In this document: piece after piece, positions 46,701 to 60,300 of the stretch | Position numbering within the stretch: position 1 is the first letter of the stretch | Layout of the letters: every line of letters starts with the position of its first letter | Assembly (NCBI RefSeq): GCF_964204645.1 | Contig: NC_134030.1 | Location: 22,201,210-22,265,209 of the forward strand | Direction: 5' to 3' | From: Tubulanus polymorphus | Taxonomy: Eukaryota > Nemertea > Palaeonemertea > Tubulaniformes > Tubulanidae | Length of the DNA: 64,000 nt | Position numbers and translations under genes: made by a program | Notes under the pieces: model-generated | Told to the model about the DNA's origin: nothing | The model's input: only the letters and a program-made list of their open reading frames with translations | Databases searched by the model: none

Positions 46701-49380
46701 TCCTATATGCAAATAGCTTATACTGTGTTTAAATCACGACAGGTTTAGACGTGGATCAAGAGTGTTCCAAATCGCATAAGGGCACTCAATATTACGGGCT
46801 GCTTTATCCTTCACCGAGTGTCTGATGTTAGACTAAGATCGTAGAGCGACGGGGATTTTTGTGGAGGCAACCACTGCCAGAGCTTGGTGAACTGTATCCA
46901 TGCCTCACGAGCGCGGTAGCCACTGACAGGGGTTTTGGGGACCTCCTTCGGAAAATGTAGGTAGGAATTAAAGACAATTTTAGGCCATGCAAAATAAAAA
47001 CAAACAACTGAATAAATTGACATCAAACTCGACTATCTATACAATAAAACAGCCAGATACTCACCTTTGGTGGATCAGTATTTGCTTTGTCTGAAACGAA
47101 AAATGAAAAAGAAATTCAGGCTTCGATCTCTGAACCTCACGTCTAACAGTTGACAATTCTACCACTATTAGTTCGATTATAGGGACCTGAACAGAGCCGT
47201 AAAGGCTGTGACATCACTAGGACGTTCGGGCCCCTTGAAAAAATGTTTATTATGACATGTGGTGATTGAAATAGAAATAGTCATATTAAAACAGTCCTGG
47301 TTTATACCTGATGATGGAAAATGATGCTAAAATTTGTGTTTTACGCTTTTATGGTTGTTCAACTACCGCAACTTTTAACTGTTAGTAGATAGGTACTAGT
47401 TCCCCCTAGCGGCCAGTATTCTAACTCTTACTCCTACCTGTTTCGCCATTTTCCACGACAGTGCTGCCATCTTTACCGATTTTAAAGGTAAACTCTTTTT
47501 CCATGCTGCGGGTTGTTGCGCCATGTTTCCACGTGAATTTCACAATAACTGCCACTTTTCCGGTCAAATTTGTCGGAAACGTCAAATTTAAACTCATTTG
47601 ATCGTTAACAGCTTCGCTCGCGACATTTCCGTCGCTGAGGAATCGATTGTTAGCTTTAAAACGATGGGCAACATTAAACACGATTCCAGGTTGTTGCGCG
47701 GTCCATTTCACCACTCGACCTTCAACTCGCCAGTTCTTGAAATATTGACCAGTATCATCTGAAAACATAAACAAATCAGCACTCCTAGCGGCCATTCGAG
47801 AACTATATATTCAGAATAATTATCATGTACAAACCTTTGTTTTCGATGTCTATATTAAAGTTATCAGTGCATTTATACGTGCAGGTTTTATCATCGGGGA
47901 TCTGAATAGACCACGTGTTTCCGGTTAGTCTAATAGCATGTATTGCGTCATCGTCACCACATTTACACGTGACAGTTGTTTTCACATCGTAATTGTATAT
48001 CATATGAACAGTCGTGTCGTTTACTCGCTTCCAGCTCCGAGCCTTACCTAAAAACATTATACACTTAAACATGCTTAATCGTGTTGATGACGTCATAGGG
48101 GGATCTATAAACTGCTAGCTCCCGCTTTTTACACTTACCAGTAGGGTCACCCGGTGTAGTTTTAGTTTTGGGAATAACTGTTACTTTTAAAACATTTGCT
48201 GACGTTTTCACGGAGTTTCCGTCGATACTGGAGTAACATCTGAACTGTGAGTTGTTGAGTGTCATATTTCCACGGATTGTTAATCGTTTCCCGTATGAAT
48301 AATGTTTCCACTCATCATTTTCTAATCGCTTTTCCCAGTTTATTCTCCCTTTATCGTGTTTACACGTGTAAGTTTTTGATTCTCCTTCATTCAATTTCAC
48401 CTCATAATTCATTAAATCATTCCCCGCTGCATCAACTATCACTGGGAGACCGTCTGTAAATAAACATATTCTGATTATGTCAATCATTCAGTTACTGGTT
48501 TTATATTTCAACTTAAGTAATGATGATAGAAATCTTTAAAATTGTATGAAAAAATTGTTCATAGTAAAAGCTGTATCATGGTTACAAAAATCACGTTAGT
48601 TCCAATCAATTTTCCGAAGAGTTCCACAAAAACGTGGAGACAATAAATTGGATGCAACGTCCGCCTTAAATGTTTTAATAACGATTGGGAATTTTAACCT
48701 AATTCTAACTGAATACTAATTGAGTAAATCTCCCGGGTTTTAGTTAATCCCACCCCTAGGGGTATAAACAGAGCGGTAATTCACCACACAAAGAATTTTA
48801 GTATCCACGCTTTATTCGGGCCCCAAAACATTAAATGATCGAGCAGGTCGTCTTTAAACTCATCTCTCTGTCTCTCTACCTTCGCTCCGTCTAGTAATGT
48901 GTATCTCTTCTTCGATGATCTCCGGGATAACGAGGGCATTGTGGAGCCGTGACGTCAGATATCTGGACTTCATTCGCGGTGGTTTCACAACTAAGAAAAT
49001 AAAAAACAGTTTTCTAGAAAAAGTCCATAAAAATCGATTATTAGAAAACGCGACGCTCTCCTTAGAATTTGAAACTAATGTTCTCTGATTTCTAGTCGAT
49101 TGAGATTGGAAAATTAAACAACATTATTCTAAATTGTGGACGCCTTAGAATTACTAGATCATCAGAAACCATCGGAATCATCCTATCTGAGTTTAGGGAA
49201 GGGTATTAGACCCTCTAGAAGTATGAAAACCCGTCATTTTTTGAAAATTCTTTAAAAAAGAATTAAGTTAGCACGATCTGAAATTAAGAAAGTTAGCACG
49301 TAAGGAGTTAAAAACACTCGTTTATGAAAAGACGTCTGTAAGACAAGCTGGCCTCTGCTGTGAGAGAATAATGTTTACAT
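43797..49380. repeat. Ig-receptor tandem unit 3
   Basis: Homology with unit 1 runs to about 49380, then breaks. Exon 1 of receptor 3 (50888-50984) lies beyond, in a homologous but isolated patch at about 50800-51030, so foreign DNA occupies intron 1. Confidence 0.8.
43867..44014. mobile_element. Foldback element, unit 3
   Basis: Same palindrome as at 30493 and 37580. Confidence 0.7.
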
Positions 49381-50984
49381 TTCATCATCCAAGCATTGTA
49401 AGACTCGATAATGAAAAGACGACTATTAGAACAGCCGGTCGCTGAACTCGAATCGTCTCTAGAAATATGTTTTAGAATTTGTAGTAAATCTGTGATTGAC
49501 GGAATGGAATATAAGAGAATCCTTTAATAAATCAGTAAATGTTACGCAACGCATGTTTCTAGGATTTCGGGTCTTTCAGGGAGTTCAAACACCAGTCTTC
49601 CGCTAACTAAACGTGTCCCGTGCTCGGTGGAAGCCACAGTAGTGAAACTATAGCAAAAGATAAGCAGTATTGGTGAGGAGAGAAGAATCTATTGCCTTAA
49701 CTAGAGGATTTTTGCACTTAATAAAGTTATAAGTCATTGGAGGAGATATGGCGATATATTTTCAGAGTTTATCACGGGCCCCCTATTTGTTTCAAATGAC
49801 AAAATAGACTTTGGATATTTCTAACAGCTAGCTAAGTGCAAGATAAATCATCACGAATAAATACAGTAATCTCCGCTAATCGCGTCATTAGTTTGCCCGC
49901 ATTCTTGACACATAATCAGCGGATAAATCGAGGAAGTATTTACTTAAAACCGTATCAATATATTTCTTGAATTATGAAAATTCCAAAATCGTTCACAATG
50001 ATTTTGCCCCATATCTACTGATGACGGAGCCCATTCACCGAATCTGTCAAATAAACACCACTTCTGGAGTTTCCCTTTGGCATGGTCCCCTTAGGGCCAA
50101 AGGAAAAAGTAAATCCATAGATTCAATCGAGATCACCCCTTACATTTGAAATATTGCGGTTTTTCAATATGACCACCATCGTCATTACTGATGATGGCTG
50201 TTTATCAACAGCCGAAACGTTGTGGTTTCAAAATGATAAATTCTATCAGTACAATTTAGAAGTTTGAGATTTCTTCAATTATCGTAATTACTGCTTCACC
50301 CAGCCCTGATACTGGTTGTTTCTAGGGATATCTCTGAAGCTCTACGATCCTGTGTAACCATCAGATTCTTGGTGAAAATTACTGCACGAATATCACATTT
50401 TCAAGCCCAATTTTGCAACCACGTAACGTAGGCTTGTAAAACCATTGTCTTTACCAACTAAATCACAGTCAAACTACCATATAAAATTGTTGTTATTCAA
50501 TATACGTTGGTTGTTTTTAATGTGACCGCCGCTGCTATTACTGTAAATCAAATTTTAGTCTCGCATGCCCTTATTGGCAACTACTGTCTGTCACACCTGC
50601 TCTTCGTGCGACGTTTTGGTCCGTTATTTCGTTAATAATTACGTTTGCGGTCAAATCAGCGAGTCAGACCTCCGAGCGATTATCTAACTTAGATTAGATA
50701 ATTGCTCGTAGGAGTCAGACAGACTCTCCGCCATAGTTTGTAAATCTTCTGATTATCTTTTGTCAGTAACATTTAATAGGGCCTGTGACAAATCTCTACG
50801 GCACTGACTCTGACGTCATCGGTTGAATTCGCAATTCCGATAGAAATATAATTACTAAGGCGAGTAACGGAGGCCGCAGTAACTTACTTATTTCATTCGT
50901 ATTAGCTCCAGATGTTTCTGCAATGTACAAGTATCCCAATAGTAAAACTGTGCAGATTATTAAGAACAAACTTGTCTTCGTCAT
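45411..50984 (-). CDS. Ig-type single-pass receptor 3, 524 aa, seven exons
   Basis: Exons (minus): 50888-50984, 48139-48453, 47835-48047, 47438-47758, 47065-47090, 46479-46591, 45411-45900. Signal peptide [17 protein letters not shown]..., with a longer first exon (ETSGANTNEI). Ig domain 1 (TYTCKHD...INWEK...FRCYS), Ig domain 2, domain 3 ([16 protein letters not shown]...), stalk, transmembrane helix at about 333-360, then cytoplasmic RCRRC. Tail tyrosines: Y408 (NIYKDP), Y463 (PYMDM), Y475 (DTYMSTE), Y498 (QYMNP) and Y509 (TTYLQL). This is the most complete of the three. YxxM, YxN and TxYxxL are known SH2-docking patterns in other receptors; the partner is inference. Confidence 0.8.
49400..50780. 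other. Foreign DNA in intron 1 of receptor 3
   Basis: Not present in units 1 and 2. It holds TGATGATGGCTGTTTATCAA-CAGCCGAAACGTTGTGG at about 50187-50225, a signature seen at ends of Penelope-like elements, and a hairpin GAGCGATTATCTAA...TTAGATAATTGCTC at 50672-50708. No gene is seen. Confidence 0.45.
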
Positions 50985-51289
50985 CGTGATATCGAAAGGA
51001 TCGATTCACATCTATTACAATAATCGCTCTGGTTGAGGAAGTTTAACAGAATACTTCGATGATGGATTGATAATGTTTAATATATCCGAGTGTTTAAGCA
51101 AACGGAGGAAGCGAAAAGTAAAAACGTTTGATGAAAAAAAGTGTCGGACCCTTCTGAGCTGATCGTAGCAGCCGATAGTTCCTTTCATGAAGTCATGAAT
51201 GATATAACCGCGATAAGGCCTGCAGTTATATTGATTTAAGTTAATTATTCTTTCATTATTATTCAAACAATATTAAAAGTTAAGTTATT

Positions 51290-51700
51290 CAAAACACTCA
51301 ATTTGTTTTAATAATTATTTGATTTGAATTAGTTATCATCTCAATTGATTTAGAAATAATAAAGTTTTCAAATTTAAATTCAGAAAAAAATGAGTTCGCT
51401 AAAACTACATGCTCTAAAATATTTCTTACGTTTATTGGAATTATTTATCAATTATAAATTTCGATTAATAAATAATCGATTATCTATGAGATTTTGAATT
51501 AAAATGGCTGTTAACTGTTAGTTGTTTTAGGTAGAAGAAAATAATTTACTTATCAAATCAAACTAATTGCAGGCCTTGTAATATCGCAGAAATATCTTCG
51601 ATTTAAATTAAAATCATCAATTCTTTCACTCTTCATTTTATCCTCGTTGATAACTGTGAAAAAAGCACAAAAAAGATTAATTTCTATAATACTTTAAAAA
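51290..51700. other. AT-rich non-coding DNA
   Basis: Nothing recognisable apart from very high AT content. Confidence 0.6.
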
Positions 51701-51711
51701 ATACATTACGT

Positions 51712-52141
51712 TATGTTGGGGAAACTGGTTGGAATATTAAGGAACATATTAAAGAACATAAACGCGATGTATTCAATGGGGTTAAATTAGAAAGTGGGAT
51801 AGTTTCTCATTCTTTGGTTACCTGACACAATTTTGATTTTTCTGGAGCCAATATTATCTTTCCCAACAGTGGTCGCACTAAACGACATATAGTTGAATCT
51901 GCTTTGATTACAACCCATTCCGATCGTTCTGCGAACCTCAATAATGGTTTCAGCCCCCATAATAAACTTCTTTCAAGTTATGTCAGTGCTCTAGTCCCCG
52001 TAACGTAATGTGCAGCGATTCGTGTCCTATTTCATATTTCATGTATTAATACCGTGTGTTTATTTGGCAAGTCATTTTAGACTGAAGAAGGTTGGTAGTA
52101 ACCACCCGAAATATTTCTCATATGTTTTAAATAAACATTTA
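51712..52141 (+). mobile_element. Penelope-like element 3' remnant (GIY-YIG endonuclease)
   Basis: Reads YVGETGWNIKEHIKEHKRDV, then HIVESALITTH and NKLLSSYVSALVPVT-stop at 52006-52008: the C-terminal half of the GIY-YIG endonuclease of Penelope-like elements. It is inactive: an in-frame TGA at 51820-51822 and a Trp where Arg is usual (both explicable by CpG decay) and no upstream reverse transcriptase. CTGAAGAAGG and CCACCCGAAATATTTC at 52082-52115 are the usual terminal motifs. Confidence 0.8.
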
Positions 52142-52646
52142 TCATTTAATACATTTATTGTGGGATTTTACTCGTAAGGATAGTTCTATCACTTTAAAAG
52201 CTGTATTTACGGATTATTCTGAACAATGAGGTGTAAGCTGACACTTCTATGTTTTGAAGTAAGCTAGCGTTGAACGGTAATGATAACGAAAATATCTGTA
52301 TTCCTCGCATGCCACAGTAGAATAGCGGGGGCTGTGTTAAATTAGAACCGTTCAGTGCTGCCCCTATGAATAACGATAGCGGAATTTCTGTGAACTAAAA
52401 TAACAGCGCATATTAACCGCCGGAATATGAAATAACTGATGCACAGTTAAGATTCATGTATGATTTGCGACAAAGTTTTTAAGTCGAAAATTCGCCTTAG
52501 AAAAGAAAAATCTTACGGCCGCAAAAATGCTCTTCCAAAATATGTTGTCAGTAGTGGTTGCTATAATGCTGACCGTGAACTATATAATATTGTAAACGTG
52601 TCTGTATAAAATACAATCAGTTACAACCACTCCTTTGCATGGCAGT

Positions 52647-52782
52647 TAGACTGGTTGCCTGTCCCATTGAATATGGCGTTGAAGATAGAGACCGGTAACC
52701 AGTCTACATGGCAGTTCGTCTCGGGAATAGACTGGTTACCGGTCTCTATCTTCCATATTGAATGGGAAAGGCAACCAGTCTA
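52647..52782. mobile_element. Foldback element with 55-bp arms
   Basis: Arms TAGACTGGTTGCCTGTCCCA...ACCGGTAACCAGTCT and their reverse complement, spaced by about 25 bases. No coding content. Confidence 0.75.
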
Positions 52783-53085
52783 GTCTCGGGAAATGTTCTC
52801 TGATCCGGCGAAATCAGGTTCGAACCCCACTTTTCTTTATTATCCGCGCACTTTGAAGATGACAAGGTTTAGATCTGATCGCATTCATCATTTTATTTAC
52901 GTATATCCTTCGAAACAAATTCATCCACAGAAAAGTAAGACAGATAACATTTAGAATCATAATTAACTTATTTTATTGAAAGTATAGCCTACTGATACAA
53001 ACTATGTATATTGTCGATTTTGATGAAAGATCGAATGGAATCGTCAGTCAAAATACTGCCTAAAACAGTCGAGACAAACACGTCT

Positions 53086-53380
53086 CATTCTGTTTGAATT
53101 CCAAAAATAACTCGTTTTTAAACTTCATTTTTCACAAAGATTACATCATAAACTTTGGAACTCCTTACCAGATGCAATTAAATCTAGTCCTTCTACTGAT
53201 GTTTTTAAATCGCAACTTAAAACTCATTTGTTCACTAAAGCTTTTATCTGATGATGTAAATTGTTTTTTCTATCTTTATGTTTAAATTGTGTCTTTATAT
53301 TGTAAAGCCAATGAGCATATTTTATATGGATTTTAGGCTCAATAAATTATTATTATTAATTATTATTATTATTATCGTTG
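53086..53380 (+). mobile_element. LINE 3' end (reverse transcriptase C terminus)
   Basis: The frame around 53151-53251 encodes LWNSLPDAIKSSPSTDVFKS and QLKTHLFTKAFI-stop, the conserved C-terminal end of CR1/L2-type reverse transcriptases. An AATAAATTATTATTATT tail follows. 5' truncated; an upstream in-frame stop shows decay. Confidence 0.85.
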
Positions 53381-53879
53381 CCGTGGCAACAACTGGTTGG
53401 AATTAACCTACATATCTAAAGTCAGGTTAATGGTAGTTACAGTCACTGAGAATTACCTAAACTTTTACTGAAATCGCTAATATATTATCGATTTATTACA
53501 CTTATCGGTTTATCAATGTATTACATGTACTTATGATATTTTCGGACTGCAAAATAAAAATGCTGACACAAAATAAAACTCGAATCAATGAAAAAACCAT
53601 TTTTGCTTCGTCAAATTAGTTAGATATCATTTCATTATTGGTCGTAACAGTGGCTTTTTAGTGCACAATTCAAATATCAGTAAAACATAATTATTTTCAT
53701 TCTTATTCAACATTATTTTGAAAGCTTGCAATTCTGTGATTCCTTTCTACCAAATCAATTCAAATTACTATGATAGCTCATAATTTGAAATTTAACCTCT
53801 AAACACAAGAAATAAAATATAGATTCACCTAAATTCTATTGAAAATAAACAAACTAGTTTAATACAAAACACGTTATAA

Positions 53880-55290
53880 AACCACCCATTCTAATATATG
53901 TCAGTGGACGCCTTGATTTGCGTTGGCTAGTGTTTAGTAAACCTTGCTCATCTTCAGGTCGGTGATATCCTGACTTTTGGCTCCCTACAAAATAAAACAT
54001 TCGAAAAGTTGAAGCCTTTCTGGAATACAAAATAACAATGGTTTTGTAAAACGTAGTTTAAATCTAGTGAAATAGTTGCGTTGTATCATTGATGAGGTGT
54101 ATCCAGATACCTTAGTTTCCTATATACAAATAACAGCTAAAATATCTGCTCACCGATTTATGTTTAGCTTTTGGATTATCTTTTCCTCACGAGGAGATTA
54201 AGACTGGAGTCATCTTTTATCGGACCGCGCATATTCAAACTGCAGTTTATACGCCCAGCATGACAGCAATCAGATCCCGAAGAAGTGAGGAAGGTGTGAA
54301 GTCAACTAATTTAGTATCCGTTGGTTTAGTCAGCACTGACAGCAATCAGGTCCTGAGGAAGAAGAGCTGGTTCTGAAATAAAAACGTAACGATCACTATT
54401 AGAACTTTTAATCTTACTTGATACATGTAACACATTATAATCTGGTCATCACCGATTTATTTCTGCACATTGTAATCTGTTATATCCAGTATTAAACGTC
54501 TATCCGGTCGGGTTGGTTTCGTCAGCTCGTATTGGCAGCATTCAGGTCCTGAGGAAAGAAGAGCTCATCTGAAAAAATTGCAACTATCACCATCAGGATT
54601 TGACTCGATACAAGAACATTGTAGTCTGTGCAATACCTACAATGTACAATGTAGTTCATTTCTAATGTGTTTAACCAATAGATGAGCGGTCTCGATCCAC
54701 AGACATTTGATATTTCATCACCGCCCTCTAATCCCGATCATGCAGAGTTTCACTTTCATGTTCAGACAGCCTTTACTTCCAAAACTGGTTTGCAACAAGT
54801 ACCTGAAATAAGACATTTTCAGAGTGTTTTTAGCAGCGCTTTCTAGAAGAGAGGAAATTACTAACACATGCAGTAGAAATTAAAACCTCAATAACTCACC
54901 TTTATTAAGCTACATCTTGTATTTAGTTGATCTTACATATTCACAAAGGGTAAGTATAGATATTTTGTCTGATTTTATGGACGATATGTTCAAACACCTC
55001 TCGATGTGAAGACATACGTACCGGTGGCAAAACAGGTCCATCGTACAATTCACCCAGTCCTGGCAGTGTGATTGTAACCACAGAGATCTGCGTCGCTCTA
55101 CAATCCCAGTGCAACCAACACTGCGGTAACTTCGTGGTGAATGGTACAGCGCCACGTTAAACAATAATGGCCGAACAACCAAGTGTCGCGTTTCACCGGG
55201 ATCAGTGAACTTACATACGTCAATCTTCCCTCTATAAACTGCGGGTTTCTACTAAAATCAATCCATTCTCCGCCATGCATAAAATTTATA
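53880..55290 (-). other. Possible spliced transcript or duplicated exon-like modules
   Basis: Several good minus-strand splice consensus sites occur (acceptors near 54805, 54572, 54376 and 53988; donor AAAG|GTGAGT near 54900). Three imperfect copies of CAGGTCCTGAGGAAGAAGAG, each next to an acceptor, encode a PQDLxA-type peptide ending in a stop within about 15 codons. I cannot assemble a convincing protein. The stretch 55222-55275 resembles 30880-30940 in the Ig units. Confidence 0.2.
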
Positions 55291-55839
55291 ACAGAGATTT
55301 CAATTTAAACATTTGAATCCATCAAATTGATTTGAGAATTGAATACTAATGCTTTATATATTAGAATATTTATCCATTTTAAACTCAGAAAAATATGGAA
55401 TCAACTCTAAAAAATATTTTTAAAAGAAATTGTAGGTTGTTTTTAATTTGTGACTTATCCTCCACCAGAAAACGCTGTTCACTTGATTTTACCCCAGCTG
55501 CAGTTAACACAAGAACATCTCTATAGATAAATTCTTTTTATTTAAGCGAATAAAATAATCACGTTACATTATTAGCAATTTCTAGCAGCACATTCTAACC
55601 AGGTTTTACCAGGAGCCCGCGATTATGATAATTATTATTATTATCATCATTATTATTATTATAGATTTAATAGATTTTTACAGTTAAGATATATTGTAAT
55701 ACATGTATAGCTAGACCGTAAACCAGTTACATTGTATCAAAATACAGTTCTACATTGTAAGATTGAGGTAAGACCGACCGCTGATATTTTGGTAAACAGT
55801 TATTACAATAGTAGATTGATCTTTGCTCGCTATAATTAC

Positions 55840-56060
55840 AAACTACATTTCAACTACGCTACAATAATTCACTTACACTGTATTTTATCTACGCTTATAA
55901 AGTTACACTGTATTTCAGCTACACTAATAGTCAGTTACACTGTATTTCAGCTACACTATAATTCAGTTACACTGTATTTATCTACACTAATACAGTTACA
56001 CTGTGTTTTATCTACACGAATGCAGTTACACTGTATTTCAGCTACACTATAATTCAGTTA
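55840..56060 (+). repeat. About 32-bp tandem repeat
   Basis: Six to seven imperfect copies of CAGTTACACTGTATTTCAGC + TACACTATAATT. Confidence 0.8.
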
Positions 56061-56937
56061 CACTGTATATTTCAGCAGTCAGTTTAGCACATTTCAGTAT
56101 TTGACTGATAAAAGTCATACAATCAAATCTGAACCTCCGCCGACTGAAGGACTGCGTAAAAACAGTTTAGACGCGGAAAACTAGAGTATGTAATTCGTTT
56201 CATTTCATGAAGATGAAAGCATAAAATATAATATAAAATAACCATGTTATGTTATTACAATTAATTGATTTATCAAAAGAATAGTGATTAAATAGTGCAG
56301 AAATAACATTTTAATACAATGATTTCATTTGAAAACATATTCATCTCCTTTCAATGAATTTCTTTTTCTTTTCTTATGAAATCGCACTTGATTCAAGCAC
56401 ACAAAGATTGAAAAAGTGCAGTGCAGTGCAGTATATAGGAAAATATCATATAAATCGTATATTATTTGTCAACATCTCTGAGGTTATAGAATGATAATAT
56501 AATATATATTCAATTATCACAGAGGGTCTATTTTTCTCCGTAGTCTCACAATAAACCGCTAAGCTAAAATATCATCTTCATTAAACTAGATATACATGGT
56601 AACATACGATGAACCTCGAGTACGAGTTAAGAAGGGGAAAATACGTTAATAAGAAGTCAGAAAAGTGATTTATGTTTTTGTCGCAGTTACTCAAAAGTCT
56701 AACGAGGAAGGCAAGGTTTGCTCATACCTGTAATATCCAAGGAAGACGTAAAGAATATGATATGAATTATTGTCATGTTTTTAATGAAATGCATAGAATT
56801 AATTGTATAGAATGAATTGTTAAACTCGATGTTAATCGAACAGATAGAATTATCATAAATGGGCAGTTGAATGCGTGTAGTTTCAATTTAAACCGGTTTA
56901 ATCTCTGGCTATGTTCTGTTCTGTTCCGTTCCGTTCT

Positions 56938-57350
56938 AGATTCAATTCAATTCAAAGTTTATTGCTCAACAAACGACATTGCACAAAGCAGATAAATACG
57001 AAAAAAATAAAACAATACAGGAAAATGATAGGCTTAAGTGTACACAATTCGACAGTGAAAGAACATCATGATTAAGTTACTATAATGTTATTTAATACAA
57101 GGTCATGCCTTTTCTGATATAGCTAACTCGAGCAAACGCGTATTAACAGAGGAATTCAACAGTATTTGAAATCTTACTACACTAGGGTTCCTTATAGTAT
57201 TCTTTTATGTAGGTCTACCTAATATTTTCCAAAAAGGGCATACTAAGATGAAGTGGTATTCATCACAAACAACAGCCAGCTGGCATTTCGTGCACAGACT
57301 ATCCTCCCTTAGGAAGACGTTGTTTTTTATTCCTCTACAGAAACTAAGAT
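56938..57350 (-). mobile_element. LINE 3' end abutting the NLR gene
   Basis: On the minus strand it encodes FLREDSLCTKCQLAVVCDEY and then HFILVCPFW, the C-terminal zinc-knuckle region of LINE ORF2 proteins, with several in-frame stops, and ends GAGCAATAAACTTTGAATTG with a (TTGAA) tail. It starts within a few bases of the predicted NLR stop. Confidence 0.75.
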
Positions 57351-60300
57351 AGCAATAAATGTACACTCACTCTTTTTTTGAGTTTGTTAAGTTCTGAGTC
57401 GATGCGGTTTTTCATCATAACTCGGTTGCTGGCTTGGCAACGGAAATACAGGTGAGATAGGTGCGGAAGATTTTCGATTAATTCGACGATTGATTTGACG
57501 AATGGATCGATATCTTCCTGTGTATCAAAGCTCTCTTCGAAAACGTTGAACTCTAACAGACGAAGCAACGAGACGTTTTTAAGAAGTCGTAAGATTTCAC
57601 AATGCTGTTCGGTGCTTTTAAGTGAGCTTGTGATACCGATATTTTTCAGCTGATTTACCGCGTCTGATGATAGATACTGAACAAGTGCTTGGTAATCAGA
57701 CTCTATCTTTACATCTACCGATAAAACAGTCAGCCGCCGCAGGTGAGGCAGAATGCGGCTTTTTTCTAAACTAGATCTGTGACAAGAAAGAAGCTTTAGT
57801 TTCGACATTGAAGCGATGCAATCACTGATTTTTGTCGATTGATCTTTGGTTAGTTGAATCTGATCAAGATGAATTGTTTCGATCTTTGAAGATCTTAAGG
57901 TGCTGTTAAAATCTTCCAAATCTGTATCGGTCATTTCTTCATTGAAAATTCTCCCATAAGGCTTGGATTTCTCTCCGCCTCGAAGATGAATAGCTTTCAA
58001 GTCCGGAATTATCTCTGTCAGCCCGATATGTATAGGTTCATTCGGAGGCACACGGAGATATAGATGCTTTAGGGATGGAGAGAATTTGCGAATATTGCCA
58101 AAAATTTTCCCACTAGCCTCGGTTTTGATGTACAGAATTTCCTCTTTGTATTGTGTGGATGGATCACGAGTGATCGACTGAACGTCATCTTCAGATTCAA
58201 TCAATCGACTCGTTTTTATCCAGTCACAATCGAGTTTCTTGTAACCGATACGGAATTCTCCTTTCAATAGGTCCTCAAACCAGTACATACTGTTGCTCTT
58301 CTGACACAATGCCAAGTACGGATCACTGTCTATTGAACAACACGTCTCCCGTGCGATAATCATACCCTGAAGACGAGTGTTACTCGCTATGGCTGTTTCA
58401 AATGCGCAGTATTCGCCAGTGCCGGATTTCAGTTCGTAACTCATAACTCTTAGATAAACTACCTCGATCGGGCATCGTTTGTGTTCGAGTATTTTTGCTA
58501 GTACATTTATTTGCACGTCGCTAGTTATATTTACAATCAACATTTTTCCGATGTATTGAAATATTTCACTAATGGCGTCGTCCGGACAGTCGGCTTCATT
58601 CAGGTAGATTGACAACTGATCAGATAACCAATAGCTTTCAGATTTGAGTTCGATGTAGCGTTCGTAATCGGGAAGGGCCGCCATCTGGAAACTTTTATCA
58701 TCGTTGATTATATCATCGAAACCTTCCTCATCAATAGTGACTGCTTTTAAATGTTCATCTATTAAAGTCTTGAAAAGTTCACCGAGGCCGCGGTTATACT
58801 TGTAACGATACAGCAGCCCTGCCATGAATCTCGGGTATAATTCACCATATTTCTCAAGTTTGTCCGGTAGTTGTTCAAACGCGCATTTGTCCCAGGGTAT
58901 TTCACCACTGTTGTTGAATTGCACGACCGAGTGTACCGCCGCCAGAAATTCCTGCACAGATTTGTGTATGAACCGTAGCTGGACGGAGCTGTCTGATTTC
59001 CGTCGCGGCGACATCTCTTCGCACGTCAAAGCCGTCCTCTTCGATTCGTCGAGTTTGAGACGATTTTCGCTGAAACTGTTTTGATGCGCGATGAGCGTCT
59101 CATACGCGACTTGACAAATTTCTTCAAGCGCCTCTGAATTTGCGATGTCGCCAAAAAAACATTCCTTCGACAACTTGAAGCCCTCACGTTTACTGATTAG
59201 AAAACATGTCAAATCGATGTAGATATCGGTGAGTTTTGATGGTATCGTAATTTCTTCCTTTTCCATATACAGAAAACAAAACATATGTAGTATCAGCGGG
59301 TTGTAGTAGATACTTTCAAATAAAGGTGGCGCTGCGGTTTTAAGCATGTTGAATAGCTGTTTTGGATCGCGCTTGGGGAATTTTCTCCTCATAATATCGA
59401 TGACTTCTTCCTGTTCGAAGCCGGATATCGATACAACGGTGAATTTGGGATCAGTGACGATCTTGCTGCCCCCGGACTCACGTGTTGTTATGACGATATG
59501 CGCTTTCGGTAATTCTTTGGTCACGTGTACGATGTCTTCCTTCGCTTTATCGTTTTTCAACTCGTCGAAGCTGTCAAGCAAAAATATCGATTTTTCTGCA
59601 TTTTCCTGAACGAATTCTTTAAAACCATCAAACGGCGGCCCGTCTTTTTCGATTACTCGATTCAAAAGATGTTTGTAAATGTACGTATAAATACAAGCGT
59701 TATCAGCGGGCAGTTCATTTAACGGTATATAGAATAACATAGGAAATCTTTTAAGAAACGGTGATCGCTCCCATGACAACACTTGATTAACAATCTGTGT
59801 AGTTTTACCCATACCGGGTTCACCCACGAGGCACACGCGATTCATAGCACGCACGTCATAAGTGAAAAGCTTCTCAAAATCATCGGGTAAAATCACCGAC
59901 TGCTCCTCACTTCCTTGTTTTCGGGGTCGAATTTTTGCGTGTTCTTTGGTAAAAATGTCGTTGAAATTGATAAATTTATCGCTCCACCAAACCTCTTTGT
60001 ACTCTTCAACATCGATCATTCGTTTATAAGTTTCTTCCAGATACCTCCGAACTCGAGTAACATCTGTAAAAACAAAATCAGTTAAGGATTTTTGAAGTTT
60101 AGAGTGATATTAGACATCATGTGTACAAAGTGTAAGATATTGATCAACAGTTGCTATGCTGTTTTTCCCTGGTGATACGCGGGATTTACGCGAAGCAGTA
60201 GAACGCGACCATGGCCACATATTCATTATGTACAGGATATGGAATGAATTTCAATTATTTCAGATGTTAGTGTTTCAATGCACAATATAACTAGATGGTG

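Noticed and set aside
54910-55182. Minus-strand frame containing GIVERRR and several cysteines, briefly resembling an insulin A chain
   Set aside because: The A-chain CC pair and spacing are absent and there is no signal peptide or B chain.
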